A stretch of 64,000 nt of DNA, taken from contig NC_088317.1 in assembly GCF_910592395.1 (NCBI RefSeq), positions 13,332,001 through 13,396,000 on the forward strand, given 5' to 3'. The notes beneath the pieces were generated by a model. That model was not told where the DNA came from. It did not search any database and saw only the letters and a program-made list of their open reading frames with translations. The translations under genes and the position numbers were made by a program. This DNA comes from Lineus longissimus. Its lineage: Eukaryota; Nemertea; Pilidiophora; Heteronemertea; Lineidae. Each line of letters opens with the position of its first letter. The stretch's first letter is position 1. Shown here piece by piece: positions 36,501 through 43,700 of this stretch.

Positions 36501-39500
36501 GTCATCACACACCCCACTACTGCAACGGCAATAGAAATGACTTTACGTCATAATACCAGGGTGACGTCAACTCAGTACTTCAGCATGCACTGATATAGCA
36601 AGAAGGTCTTTCGCATCAGCACTTCTGCGTGCTAGACGTTATAGCTTCACGTTGCCTCATAATAACGTTACCGACACACACTTGGCCCTTGCCTTCACCT
36701 ATCCATTTCAGCTGAGCGCCAGGCCCTTGGGCCTCTTGTTTTTCACTATTTGTGTACAGGAAAGAAAAAATTGTTGATGGATGACTAAATAGACGACAGA
36801 TGTATGGTAGGCTGTGGTAAATGTGAGCGATGGCTATTGAGGCGCGTTGATTTTAGTGGAATGTGCATGTTCGACGTAGGCCCGCGGCTATCATCATGGC
36901 TATAGCGCTGACCCGACTGCATCCACGAAAAATTGCCGACACCGATTTGGTCCCGTGTTAAAATTGCTTGGAAAATTACTTGCATGTTTGGATTATATTC
37001 AACTGTAAACACCAGACAGTCAGAGTTTCTTTGTCGCAGTCATCTATTACGGACTTTATATTCGTCGGTAAATTCGATGCATCCGATCCAGTATTCAGTA
37101 AAAAGTGTTGGTTGTTGTCGGCAAATTCACTTCTGTTGTAGAGCCTTGGCCTACATTCCGTGCATTCAGCTACTAGGCTGCTGCTGCTACTACTCTTGCT
37201 CCTACTTTACCTACCATGTATTCACGGTTATGGGGCCCTGGGATATGCTCCCTAGCTCACGTATTGATGTACAATCAGAATCATAGTCATGACATGGCAC
37301 CCTCAGAGTACACGGTTAGCCTACTACTACTACTACTACTAGCCTACTACTACTATACGCCTACACACATCCATTTGCCTTCGGCCCCTTCCTTTGGTCT
37401 TCAACACTGCCTTCAGCCCCTTGGCCTTGGTCTGCAACACTGCTACATGGGGTCCACACTGTAAGACCATTTATTGACACTCCATTGTTGGACACTTTCA
37501 GAATGAGTACTCCAAGTTCGCAATCCAAGGAATTAACATCATCTTTACCGTCCAGCCAACAAACCTCACCTCAGTCTCAGACCCCTTCACCTAGCAAGGC
37601 TTTGCGTCATTTGTAAGTAAATCTGCACTGTAACAATTTATTTTTAAGCATCATTTGTATTAATCAACATAACAAAATTAGTTATAATCCGCACAACGAT
37701 TCTACACTTGTCTTCATGTTCAGGCTCTTCATGTTCTAACTTTTTACAATTCATGTCAGATAGTCTTTCTTCATCCATTTGCAGGAACCCAGACGACGCC
37801 TGGCAAGATGCTATCTTCAGTGGTGTTTATCACCTGACCAACATCAGAACGGAAGACGGCACCAAATATCACATTCGTAGCATTCCCCCTTTAAGAACTT
37901 CTCATTAACTAGCTGTATGTTCATGATGTACATCGCATTTCATTAGAGTCAACATGTACATGTACAGTATCTACTTCCACCATTATGAGTACTGCGTATG
38001 TTTGTCTCTCGATGCCATTTATGTCAAACACTCAATGTGAAACAAGCCACATATTTTAAAATGTGTAAAATAAAGAAGGCAACAAATATCTCGCCTCCCT
38101 TTTTTTCTTCCAGATGCCTATATTGACAGGCATTTACGGCTGCAAGTGATCTACCAAGTACTCATTTGGTAACAACTCCTCCATCCCCACCCCCACCCCG
38201 CAACGTTCCCACACCCCATCCGTGGCGGAGACTCCCGAGTCTGCTAGCAAACTCAGCGCCATTTCTAGTCTAAATCTACGGTGGAATCCTGTCGAATTGA
38301 TTCACGACAAAGCATTCGAAAGCATGACTGTAGATGGTAACTTCCGTGCCTGTATGTCAGTGTGTGACACCCATTTGATGTATTTCAAACTTGCCACTTT
38401 TCTTCTTTGTCTTAAGGCGCAATGTCAGGTTTCGCTTCAGGCGGAACACCTTGGGATCTCAAGCCGGCCATAACCATTGCAGAGCAAATCTGGGGGGGGG
38501 GGGGAGAGGGTCAGCTACCTGGTCTTTTTATCATGAAATATATTTTGGTCCAGAAGGAGCCACTTCCCTGGGCCCCAGCATATCATGCAGTGCAATGAAT
38601 TAGATGCTGCTACCTATATTATTGTGCTGGACTGACTGGCAATGAGTCAAAATATTTCTTTGAAATTCCATTGCAAATCAAGAAAATGACAGAAAGTATT
38701 TATTCAGGTTTATTGGGTTTTTTAACCTTTATACACATGGTGAATTCCTATTGAAAAGACTCTTTCATGCAGGTGAATAAGGGTCGAATTCTGACCATGT
38801 AGCCCTTGCAGCCAAAGTTTATGTCGAATTACTTAAAATCCCGGGGTGAACAAATGTCGAATCCTGACCCTCTCAAATCTTTCTGTGCGTCGAATTGGTG
38901 TCGAATGCCTGACCGGGGGGGGGGGGGGGGGGCACAGGGCTCTATTTGACTGCTGCATAAATTCAAGGGTCCGCTCCAGGCAAGAGCAATTTAGGATTTT
39001 GTGTCTGCCGCAGCAAGATCTTTTATCATCTCCTAGTGCCGCATCTTAGCGGAGGGCAGCTAAATTAATTGGAGAGCCAAGAAGAAAATTAATAAAAGAG
39101 GAATATATCGCTCTCTTTTTTAGACTTGTATTTGCCGTAAATGTGTTTTACCTGGTGTACTTCATGTATAACTAACTCAGTGGTTTTCTACTGGTGAACT
39201 GCGGTTGATAAGCAGTGGAATCCGGTTTTTAGGCGGACTCGAGACATATCTTACGTAAGGAATTTGTTTTTCTAATCAATAGGAACGTGTGCCAAATATT
39301 GGGGATTTAACCGAACTCATCTCGACAGAGGACAGTATGTTCGAGTCAAGAATAGGACCATTTTATTCCGTGAAGCATGTAACACTTATGATTACGGTAG
39401 GACCCAATTAATATTGTATATTCCGTCTTTTGCACGAGCTACAAATTCTACCCGGTTGATATTAATTGCACTTGTTTCAATTGAAAAAACAGAACTGCAA

Positions 39501-40442
39501 TCATGTAAAAAATGTTTATGTCAAAATGAATTTCAGAAAAATTGTCAGTTTTCTAAGAATTCGGTGAATGTGTCGGTTTATTCAGAGGCGACAATGTGAA
39601 ACACCCAAACAAAATGTGGCCTATCCGGCATATGTCCGGGTAACCACCATGATCATGTACGGGGCTCCGATAAATATAATTCTGAACAGACAATCATTTA
39701 CCCTCAGTTCCCTGTGTGCCGCGTAGTTGGGCAGTTCCGAGCAAAACTTTATAATACACCTAGTAGTCTGTCAGGAAAATAACCATACTGTGTATGCCCC
39801 TTCAACCATGGTTGACCGTGAATATTGTTCTCATTTCAGCTGTCAAAGTTAAGGCAGGAAAGAGATTGATGAGAAAACCTGTTGTAACAATGACCGCACA
39901 AGTTGAACGGAGCCTCAAACCAGGTAAAAACTATCACTGACTTTTTAAGTATTGAACTACAGTGTCTCAGATACTTTATTCTCGGTTTCAAACGAATAGT
40001 TCAGCGTGTAGTTTTTGTCCAGCCCCTTTTCAACAATGAGGCGGTCATAATTTAGCATTCCAATAACGCTCGGGCCAATCCGGAGCATTGGGCCGCAGTG
40101 TGTAATCTTGGCTTTGCCGTTCATTGAAGAAATGGTGTCGATTACTAGTGATTGGTCAGAATATCAGAATGATAACCAGCCGGTTACGTCAAGTCTGTCA
40201 ATTCATTGCTGAACTAGCCAATCCAGACAGAATGCGCGCTTGAAGACATGCCTCCTTTCATGAATGTGGCTATGCAGTATTGTAATCGTGGATTGCGGCC
40301 TGGCCAACGGACAACGACAATAAAGTATATCATAGAGATACATTGTATTATAGTGCATGAGGTGTTTTTTTACTGTTTACAATAATTCAGATTTTATTAT
40401 TCTCCTTTCTGTGCAGAAAAATTGAAAAGTCGAACAGATTAA
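9381..40442 (+). CDS. complement C3/thioester-containing protein gene, 3' part (8 exons)
   Basis: Exons at 9381-9533, 10038-10312, 12427-12520, 13800-13868, 26708-26918, 39283-39396, 39840-39923 and 40417-40442 join in a consistent phase, each bounded by AG/GT, to give 341 codons plus a stop. The product follows the C3/A2M layout: end of the thioester helical domain (DTVLGLEALSEYA), a GTGIAQIQV strand segment, MG8 receptor-binding domain (SILDVSLFTGF and VKVYDYYEP), then a Cys-rich CTKFYHP and CHCLAG linker leading into a C345C/NTR domain (ACNTYDY). Such proteins are secreted opsonins of innate immunity. The NTR part seems short because the last exon stops after eight codons. The upstream MG1-7, ANA and thioester motif must lie before the window. 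C3-type is favoured over plain TEP by the CTKFYHP and NTR features. Confidence 0.88.
10038..10312 (+). CDS. C3-like exon b: CUB/MG8 region
   Basis: Enters in phase 0 after CATGCCCAG and ends two bases into a codon at donor GTGAGA. The segment GRLSVEANGTGIAQIQV matches the strand motif that precedes MG8 in A2M-family proteins, followed by CPFTLEVECTEY. The last 45 residues are charged and Ser/Arg-rich and look like an extra loop relative to typical family members. Confidence 0.85.
10313..12426. other. intron b-c, 2.1 kb
   Basis: Contains an imperfect inverted repeat (11114-11169 against 11381-11435). Otherwise it is AT-rich sequence with no coding signal that I trust. Confidence 0.6.
11114..11435. 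repeat. fold-back repeat, about 56-bp imperfect arms
   Basis: The arm 11114-11169 (ATACTCTCTTTTCTACAT, TTGTCTGGTCACGCC) pairs with 11381-11435 in inverted orientation, with several mismatches and a loop of about 210 bp. It could be a decayed MITE or a chance pair of inverted repeat copies. Confidence 0.6.
12427..12520 (+). CDS. C3-like exon c: MG8 core
   Basis: Ninety-four bases: one base completes the split codon, then 31 codons to donor GTAGGG. It encodes KVGMSILDVSLFTGFTP, the conserved MG8 strand of the A2M receptor-binding domain (family pattern: small-M-A/S-I-hydrophobic-D-V...GF). The acceptor context TTGTTCAAG is weak but the phase fits exactly. Confidence 0.8.
12521..13799. other. 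intron c-d, 1.3 kb
   Basis: Nothing recognised except the pyrimidine-rich 3' end (TTCCCCTATTTCAG) of the intron. Short open frames on both strands here lack coding character. Confidence 0.5.
13800..13868 (+). CDS. C3-like exon d: MG8
   Basis: Twenty-three codons, phase 0 at both ends, acceptor CTATTTCAG and donor GTAAAC. The peptide ends SAVLFYLKE, matching the hydrophobic strand before the VYDYY motif of MG8. Its size and splice sites agree with a small conserved exon. Confidence 0.82.
14511..14674. repeat. 82-bp unit, two tandem copies
   Basis: Copies at 14511-14592 and 14593-14674 differ at only a few positions. Each starts CCTGTCAGTGTCAATGC and contains CCCGGGAAAATCCA. Period exactly 82 bp. 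Confidence 0.9.
15230..15910. repeat. block of internally repeated interspersed sequence
   Basis: The words AAGGTCACAGAGGTCAAAT (15503 and 15861) and ATTGCCACCAATTTGATATC (near 15724 and 15801) each occur twice, as does a CCACnAGGGGGCC-type motif. This looks like fragments of one interspersed repeat copied in tandem. I see no coding potential and cannot name the family. Confidence 0.55.
16122..18396 (+). pseudogene. DIRS gag-like protein, frameshifted
   Basis: Begins with MARCPVCRGF, a short Cys-x2-Cys start usual for DIRS gag-like proteins, and ends in a basic Arg/Gly/Ser-rich tail finishing RGRGGKHK. Between them is a Pro/Ser-rich stretch and, in the frame from about 17600, a helical region (KEAQAVLSYADLSLCAL). 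The frame changes near 16235, 16560-17048 and about 17600. The protein probably binds nucleic acid in the retrotransposon particle. High GC creates many long antisense open frames here, which are artefacts. Confidence 0.7.
18397..20089 (+). pseudogene. DIRS reverse transcriptase/RNase H, frameshifted
   Basis: Family blocks in order: GGRLRHFAAFWDQW, SHIFLVPKRSGKWRLVIDL, DWAISLDLHDAYFHVPI, the catalytic CYLDDWLL box near 19050, then RNase H with LFTDASLYGWG, ILEMQAVILAV, SDNSTVVAYI and RHIPGKRNIIADALSR. The frame breaks at a C run near 18590, at TAA 18937, and between about 19330 and 19400. The protein would copy the RNA into circular DNA before recombinase-mediated insertion. The reading continues up to the foreign insertion at 20202. 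Confidence 0.9.
20913..21050. repeat. three direct repeats near the left arm
   Basis: The word GATTGATATTTTCAAAAC occurs three times (about 20920, 20969 and 21030), each preceded by ATGTCT or ATGTTnATG-type sequence. These may be subterminal binding sites of the element, which is inference. Confidence 0.75.
21064..22440 (-). pseudogene. Cys-rich element protein of unknown function, internally deleted
   Basis: On the - strand the N-terminal part, up to about 21860, contains PWFFALDHVHYARWIPVH, GLDQAHEQMNALVKGDG and TENPGALRRWMVAGP. A second part (21802-21497) has LPLFSRPNKK and FSRLYIASQ. After a jump the C-terminus has GHVWGQSL, DWGWKP and a Cys-rich tail (CKGNCKCF, then CTALCKCGGSC). I recognise this arrangement as a protein recurrent in marine invertebrate genomes and usually left uncharacterised. 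The expected long middle region is missing between 21497 and 21463, and an in-frame TAA interrupts the Cys tail. Carriage between long TIRs suggests a transposition role. Confidence 0.7.
23174..24418 (+). pseudogene. DIRS tyrosine recombinase, frameshifted
   Basis: The N-terminal region links to the RNase H tail (CPIAPCWPNQ, LHAWRL), then the core-binding domain (SYDSKWDVFRDWC, FLDFLNFLF) and catalytic domain. Visible catalytic elements are an RRSEL box (Arg), HEIRAISTSWA (His-x2-Arg) and the terminal WSSHFTFSQYYMRD block with the nucleophile Tyr. Frame changes occur near 23820-23925 and 24150. The enzyme would recombine the circular DNA intermediate into the genome. The long-TIR element ends exactly where this part resumes. 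Confidence 0.9.
24419..24927. other. DIRS 3' untranslated region
   Basis: GC-rich sequence with a 15-bp G run at 24498-24512 and repeated TTGGGTT-type words. No gene was recognised. It probably includes the internal complementary region of the DIRS element, which I could not delimit. Confidence 0.5.
24928..25232. repeat. inverted repeat with about 53-bp arms (probable DIRS terminus)
   Basis: Arms at about 24928-24980 and 25180-25232 are inverted copies with two or three mismatches (CCATTTCCTTTGGAAATG, TTTATTAGTTCATA, CTACCCAGGTCAGAC). The loop is about 200 bp. The inner palindrome CATTTCCTTTGGAAATG is notable. Position after the recombinase suggests the DIRS right terminal repeat; a separate MITE cannot be excluded. 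Confidence 0.7.
25236..25995 (+). mobile_element. 5'-truncated LINE, reverse transcriptase C-terminus and tail
   Basis: Contains the end of a LINE reverse transcriptase on +: YQSLLRSRLEYGSFVWD, VQRRVSRHV, LPLSFSREINDL, then LWNSLPLYLRQ. Stops and frameshifts near 25336, 25385 and 25511 break it. The 3' end is A/T-rich with AATAAAGT near 25975. The 5' end abuts the inverted repeat at 25232 without a gap, typical of 5' truncation on insertion. The clade is not determined. Confidence 0.8.
25996..26707. other. end of intron d-e
   Basis: Includes a two-copy duplication of about 60 bp (26276-26335 and 26336-26380) with GGTAACTCTGCCGTCATC in both. The 3' end TTTATTTGACAG is the acceptor of the next exon. 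Nothing else was seen. Confidence 0.6.
26708..26918 (+). CDS. C3-like exon e: MG8 end and Cys-rich linker
   Basis: Seventy codons plus one base. It reads into VAVKVYDYYEPNRRQCTK and FYHPSGG, then paired Cys and CHCLAG, the C3-type junction between MG8 and the C345C domain. Acceptor TTTGACAG and donor GTCAGT. The preceding intron is 12.8 kb because of the nested DIRS insertion. Confidence 0.92.
27246..31130 (-). mobile_element. L2/CR1-like LINE, near full length but broken
   Basis: A non-LTR retrotransposon on the - strand with an endonuclease region, reverse transcriptase and a short 3' tandem tail, ATGA repeats at 27246-27270 on +. Sequence upstream of ORF2 up to about 31130 is GT-rich and may be 5' UTR or flank. 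It lies in antisense orientation within the C3-like intron e-f. The left (3') boundary is secure; the right one is a guess. Confidence 0.8.
27303..30450 (-). pseudogene. LINE ORF2: AP endonuclease and reverse transcriptase
   Basis: Endonuclease landmarks from 30180 down: AILNAQSIRNKVD, FAFTETW, GYSGVAILYKSG, VIIVYRPP, FITGDINFH, THRSLHTLDFAITR and SDHNLVV. Reverse transcriptase landmarks: LLKKPQLDPECLQNYRPVS, LVLLDLSAAYDMLDH, GVPQGSVLGPILF, YADDNQLYV, and a C-terminal LHWLPI plus ARLWNEL block ending at 27303. Stops or frameshifts occur near 29999, 29580, 29226, 28200 (just before the YADD box, where residues appear missing), 27660 and 27483. It would nick DNA and prime reverse transcription at the target. 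Confidence 0.9.
31131..31287. other. short spacer between LINE and next element
   Basis: No gene or repeat recognised. Confidence 0.4.
31288..32785. mobile_element. 1.5-kb TIR element, AAT target duplication
   Basis: The ends GGGTGATTTCAAAGT (31288) and ACTTTGAAATCACCC (to 32785) are exact inverted copies, flanked by AAT on both sides as a candidate 3-bp target duplication. Inside, related motifs recur in both orientations (ACTTTGAAATC near 32172, GACTTTGAAATAGGAT near 32669), as do words such as TTTTAGTGTT and AAACTAACACC. No transposase ORF is visible. A 3-bp duplication is compatible with PIF/Harbinger mobilisation, which is inference; the AAT duplication departs from the usual TWA. Confidence 0.75.
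32786..33421. other. intronic sequence, nothing recognised
   Basis: A TGACGTCA palindrome occurs at 33132-33139. No coding sequence or clear repeat. Confidence 0.4.
33422..33520. repeat. poly-C TIR family, left-type end
   Basis: Starts ATGCAGCAGTCAATCAGA, then CTTGTG, a run of about 16 C, then GATCAGGGTTTGACGCC and repeated GTCGAAT words. It corresponds to the inverted end at 38850-38958 and to the ends of the 8067-9096 element. Confidence 0.75.
36157..36240. repeat. short tandem repeat, unit CAAATATCTGCCGCAAGG
   Basis: Four to five imperfect copies spaced 18-22 bp apart around the core AAATATCTGC. Spacing is irregular. Confidence 0.8.
36476..36569. promoter_or_regulatory. cluster of CRE-like palindromes
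   Basis: Perfect TGACGTCA sites at 36476, 36497 and 36562 and a TTACGTCA at 36543, four within 94 bp. TGACGTCA is the binding site of CREB/ATF bZIP factors. About 930 bp downstream is the start of the possible two-exon gene at 37503. The cluster might instead belong to the enclosing repeat. Confidence 0.45.
37326..37364. repeat. CTA trinucleotide microsatellite
   Basis: Runs of CTACTACTACTACTA separated by AGC at about 37320-37360. Confidence 0.85.
37503..37908 (+). CDS. possible two-exon small gene, 77 aa, unknown
   Basis: Exon 37503-37612 starts with ATG, encodes a Ser/Gln/Pro-rich stretch ending SKALRH, and stops at a strong donor GTAAGT. Exon 37785-37908 follows acceptor CATTTGCAG, restores the frame (2+1 bases), and encodes NPDDAWQDAIFSGVYHL and a terminal LRTSH. 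I do not recognise a domain. It lies sense-oriented in intron e-f of the C3-like gene, so it could be a nested gene, an unused exon pair or part of a mobile element. Another frame at 38222-38340 with a GGTAAC donor-like end may extend it. Confidence 0.4.
38850..38958. repeat. poly-G TIR family, right-type end
   Basis: Contains repeated GTCGAAT words, CTGACC, a run of about 18 G, then GCACAGGG and TTTGACTGCTGCAT. Its complement matches the end at 33422. The pair could bound one 5.5-kb element or be two separate copies. A second G run (12-13 G) lies at 38492. Confidence 0.75.
38959..39282. other. end of intron e-f
   Basis: No repeat recognised. It ends with the acceptor TCTAATCAATAG at 39282. 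Confidence 0.5.
39283..39396 (+). CDS. C3-like exon f: C345C/NTR start
   Basis: Two bases complete the codon left open by exon e, followed by 37 codons and one base. The peptide starts TCAKYWGF and ends REACNTYDY, which lines up with the first Cys of the C345C/NTR domain and the aromatic DYVY-type strand of C3. Donor GTAGGA. The exact phase match across a 12.4-kb intron is strong support. Confidence 0.85.
39840..39923 (+). CDS. C3-like exon g: NTR strands
   Basis: Eighty-four bases, phase 1 in and out, acceptor TCTCATTTCAG and donor GTAAAA. It encodes AVKVKAGKRLMRKP and TMTAQVERSLKP, an alternating-strand pattern like the OB-fold of NTR domains. Confidence 0.8.
39924..40416. other. last intron of the C3-like gene
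   Basis: Nothing recognised except a good polypyrimidine tract and acceptor (TCTCCTTTCTGTGCAG) at its end. Confidence 0.5.
40417..40442 (+). CDS. C3-like terminal exon, truncated NTR
   Basis: A strong acceptor leads to eight codons and TAA at 40440. The open phase is respected. A complete C345C domain would need roughly 60-70 more residues including further Cys, so either the gene is truncated here, this is an alternative end, or a frameshift has occurred. Later exons could not be found. Confidence 0.5.
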
Positions 40443-40546
40443 CCGCCGAATTCGACTGATTGCGACATGCTTGATCATATATTAGAGTGGTTGCTGGACT
40501 TAGTTTTTAAAAACTTCCGTTCTGCCATGATTTTCTAGGTAGCACA

Positions 40547-40780
40547 TAGCTCAGCTGACAAAGTCAGCGGAGCCAGGCCAATAGCTATTCGAATAGTGTC
40601 CGTCCTTCCATCAATCCGTCCGTCCGTCATCCGTCGGTCCCTGGACAAAATCGGGCATTTTGTAACCGTAAGACCTGGGCACTTCAAATCTGGGATTTGA
40701 CATGAACAGCACAGGAAATGCTGCTGACAGGAAAAAATTAGCGCCGTTCGACTCAAGTTCAGCTCACCAGGGGATAAAAA
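40547..40780. repeat. head of TAGCTCAG dispersed repeat
   Basis: Matches 34005 over TAGCTCAGCTGACAAAGTC and continues with GTCCGTCC-type runs (CCGTCCGTCCGTC near 40617) as in the other copy. It has no matching tail nearby. It lies just after the C3-like stop codon. Confidence 0.65.
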
Positions 40781-43700
40781 GCCTAAATTAAAAAATAATT
40801 TTTTGTCGCTTTATTCCAGCAGATAGAAGCTTGAATTAAAGTTGAACAGTAATGCATGATATAGAAGTTTTGATATAAAATAGAGTAGTTTCAATTTTAT
40901 CACCAGGTGGCGGTACGGAGCAAAAATATCGTTTGACCCCATTTGACCCTGGTTTGAATTTACCGCCCCGAACTGACATACATTTGCATCCCTGCTAGAA
41001 TTTGCCGCCATTATCGCCGAGTGCGTACTGGATTCGCTCCAACGTAATGTATGATGTACAGAGACTTTCAAACATGGAAGATAATAGTGACAGAGAGGAT
41101 AAGGCTGGAGATGCACTGTGTGAGTTTGCTTTCCCGCTGACGTCATGCGCTGAAAAAACGGCCACCTTTTTATTTCGACCAGATTGATTTTAGGTAAGTC
41201 ACAAATTTTGTATTTTAAGCTATTTCTGAAACTAATTATGGTACGAAACTTCACACATTCATAGAAGCGATTCAGCACAATCTGTTACGACGAGTTCAAC
41301 CCAATTTGACAACCTTCGAATCGAGTCGACCTTCTTTTCGAAATATTGAAGAGGCGATGCAGAGTCTCTGTAGAAATGTACAATAAACGCAACATTACGA
41401 AAATAACAAATGTTGTCTCTTTTCACTGCTTGTTTTTCTAGTCCAAGCTCTTGCTCTCCATCCCTAATATATTTAATTATTTGACATTTTCACCCACATT
41501 TTATCGCCAGACAAAACTGGGTATAATTCATGCACAAGCAGACGAAACAATCATGTGCTAAGTCACTGTCACGTGATACTTAAAGTTGTCAAAATGGCGG
41601 CAGAGTGTCTGATCTAAAACGATGTCAAAGTCCGGCTCTAAAAGATGCATTACTCAACTAATAACTCTTGCCACATAGCAAAACAATAATAAACATCGTT
41701 CTGAAGTCATCGGGTAAGGTTGGCAATGTAAATAAACAGCGCAATTGACAAACTACTCTGGAGACTTGAAATGTCAACAAACAATGCGATACACACATGC
41801 ACACTGTACATAGCACAATGCATCCAATAGGGGCCGATCATCACACTCCTATTATAGGGAGCTCCTGGTTATATGGTTAGAGAGTGTGTGTATACCGTCA
41901 ACGAAAAAAACTTGACCCGGAACGAGAAAACCTCCACGCCCAGGTGACATTTTTGCACGCGAATCGTATACGCCAATGCACAGCAATTTACCTGGGGAGA
42001 GATTGTCTTTTTCCAAAACAATGCAGCGGGACGCGATGTTGTTTACGCAGAGTAGCCGCTGTTCGGTTGGACATTTCGTCTAAATTGGGGCAAATCAAAG
42101 TTTGGCGATACCCTGGTGCGAATCGAAATGCATTAAACAACAATCTGCATCGTTGCCAGAGATTATTTATCTCCTTCCGCGAAGAAATCGGGCTTTGAAC
42201 TGGCAAAAATCCTCAAAAGATTTTGAGTCTGCTTTGAGTACGCATGTGCACCAACATGATCGGTCCTTCGACGACGATTTCGACGACGATTTCGTCAATA
42301 TCATGGGATGTGGGAGGATGTCGACGGTCTGGTCCCATTTATAATGCAATAATCTTGAAAGTACATTGGTCTCAATGTCTATTTCCCCGTTACCATGACA
42401 AAACCCAACCGTGAAACCTGAAACCACTCGTCCACAGCACAAGCCATTTCAATTTTCCGTAGAAAGCGCATGCGCACCAACTCCAACGCACCTTCTCCTC
42501 TCAGGTCTCACTAGCCGGTGCGGAACCTAGGCGTACCTGCCTCCAAAAATGACGTGACGTCATTTCATGCATACCCCTGTTCCAGCGGCTGTAGACTTAG
42601 CAGTACCTTTCTCTCACACAAACCTATACATTTCTGAACAGCTTGTCACTTCTAGAATACATCTGGCCAAGTTTCAACGACATCTAGACATACAGTCATT
42701 CATAGACTGACGCAGCACAATGCATGAGACACCCTGTATATTAACGTAAATTTGAAAAATTTCACCTCTATGCCTTATAACTTCAAGATTAACAAGGATA
42801 GGGAAAAACAAATGTCATACACATCTACTCATTACATTGAGAAAGCCAACTGACGATTTTTTTTTCAATCTTTTATATAAAAATAGGCTGTCGTTGCGGC
42901 TTTTGTTTGAGTTTTTTGCCCTCGAAATTTTACTTTGAGAACATGTGCAATATCACAGGAACCAGTCGATGTCAACATCCTGTTGAGCTATAAATAGCAT
43001 GCAGGGCCTGCTCACCGAGTAAGTACACAGAGGAAGCCGGTATTTTCCTCAAATAATCGTCAAAAAAACATCGGACATTTACATTTGAACAAGTAGCCAT
43101 GAGGATAGAGTAAGCCCATCTGTATCCATGGTAATCACTCGAGATTGAAGAACTAGTTTTTTGGCCGACCTGATCACCACTGGCTAGTGAGACCTCAAAC
43201 TATTCAGGACAAGGGGTTGGCTAAGGTCTTTTTGAATTCAAATCCTACACTTTGGTCTTGGGATCATTATGCTTATCTCCGGGCAAAAATACCTATCCTT
43301 CTCCTGTTGTGTTTAATTTCCTTCCCACATTCTCCCCACCTATTTTCTATACTGCGTCAGCGTCTAGTGGGTCAACTGCCATGATGGCATCATCCTAACT
43401 ATATACCCCCCCCCCCCCCAATCACCAGCCCTATTGACGAAGAGCTCCCCATCAAGGCCTGAGCCTTCCCCATATTATTCTCAATCATATTAATGAACTT
43501 CCTTGATCATTAGCACTTCCTCAGTAGTTCCTACCTTTACCTTGATCACTAATCATTAGCGTCTTATCAGTTGTTGTTTGTCTTGTATTATAAAACTTGG
43601 CTATCAAAATTTAAAAAGTTTTCTCATCATGTTTTACAGGAATGATCTACAGCTGCATTTGAACGTTTTGGTGACCACATCACAGATCACGGAGAGAGAG

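Larger units (their letters stand above)
34002..36738. repeat. dispersed repeat bounded by TAGCTCAG head and CCTCTTG tail
   Basis: The head TAGCTCAGCTGACAAAGTC at 34005 and the tail AGCGCCAGGCCCTTGGGCC at 36714 match a head-only copy at 40547 and a 98-bp copy with both ends at 47537-47634. The head carries A-box-like (TAGCTCAGCTGA) and B-box-like (GTTCAAATGG) words, so RNA polymerase III-type SINE ancestry is possible but unproven. The 2.7-kb interior may include other insertions. No coding sequence was recognised inside. Confidence 0.5.

Noticed and set aside
40547-40600. tRNA gene at the TAGCTCAG word
   Set aside because: No cloverleaf can be folded; A-box and B-box-like words are too close and the sequence is a dispersed repeat.
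41072-41187. Short frame starting at ATG 41072 next to a CRE-like site and GTAAGT
   Set aside because: Only 38 codons with a stop before the donor and no recognisable domain.
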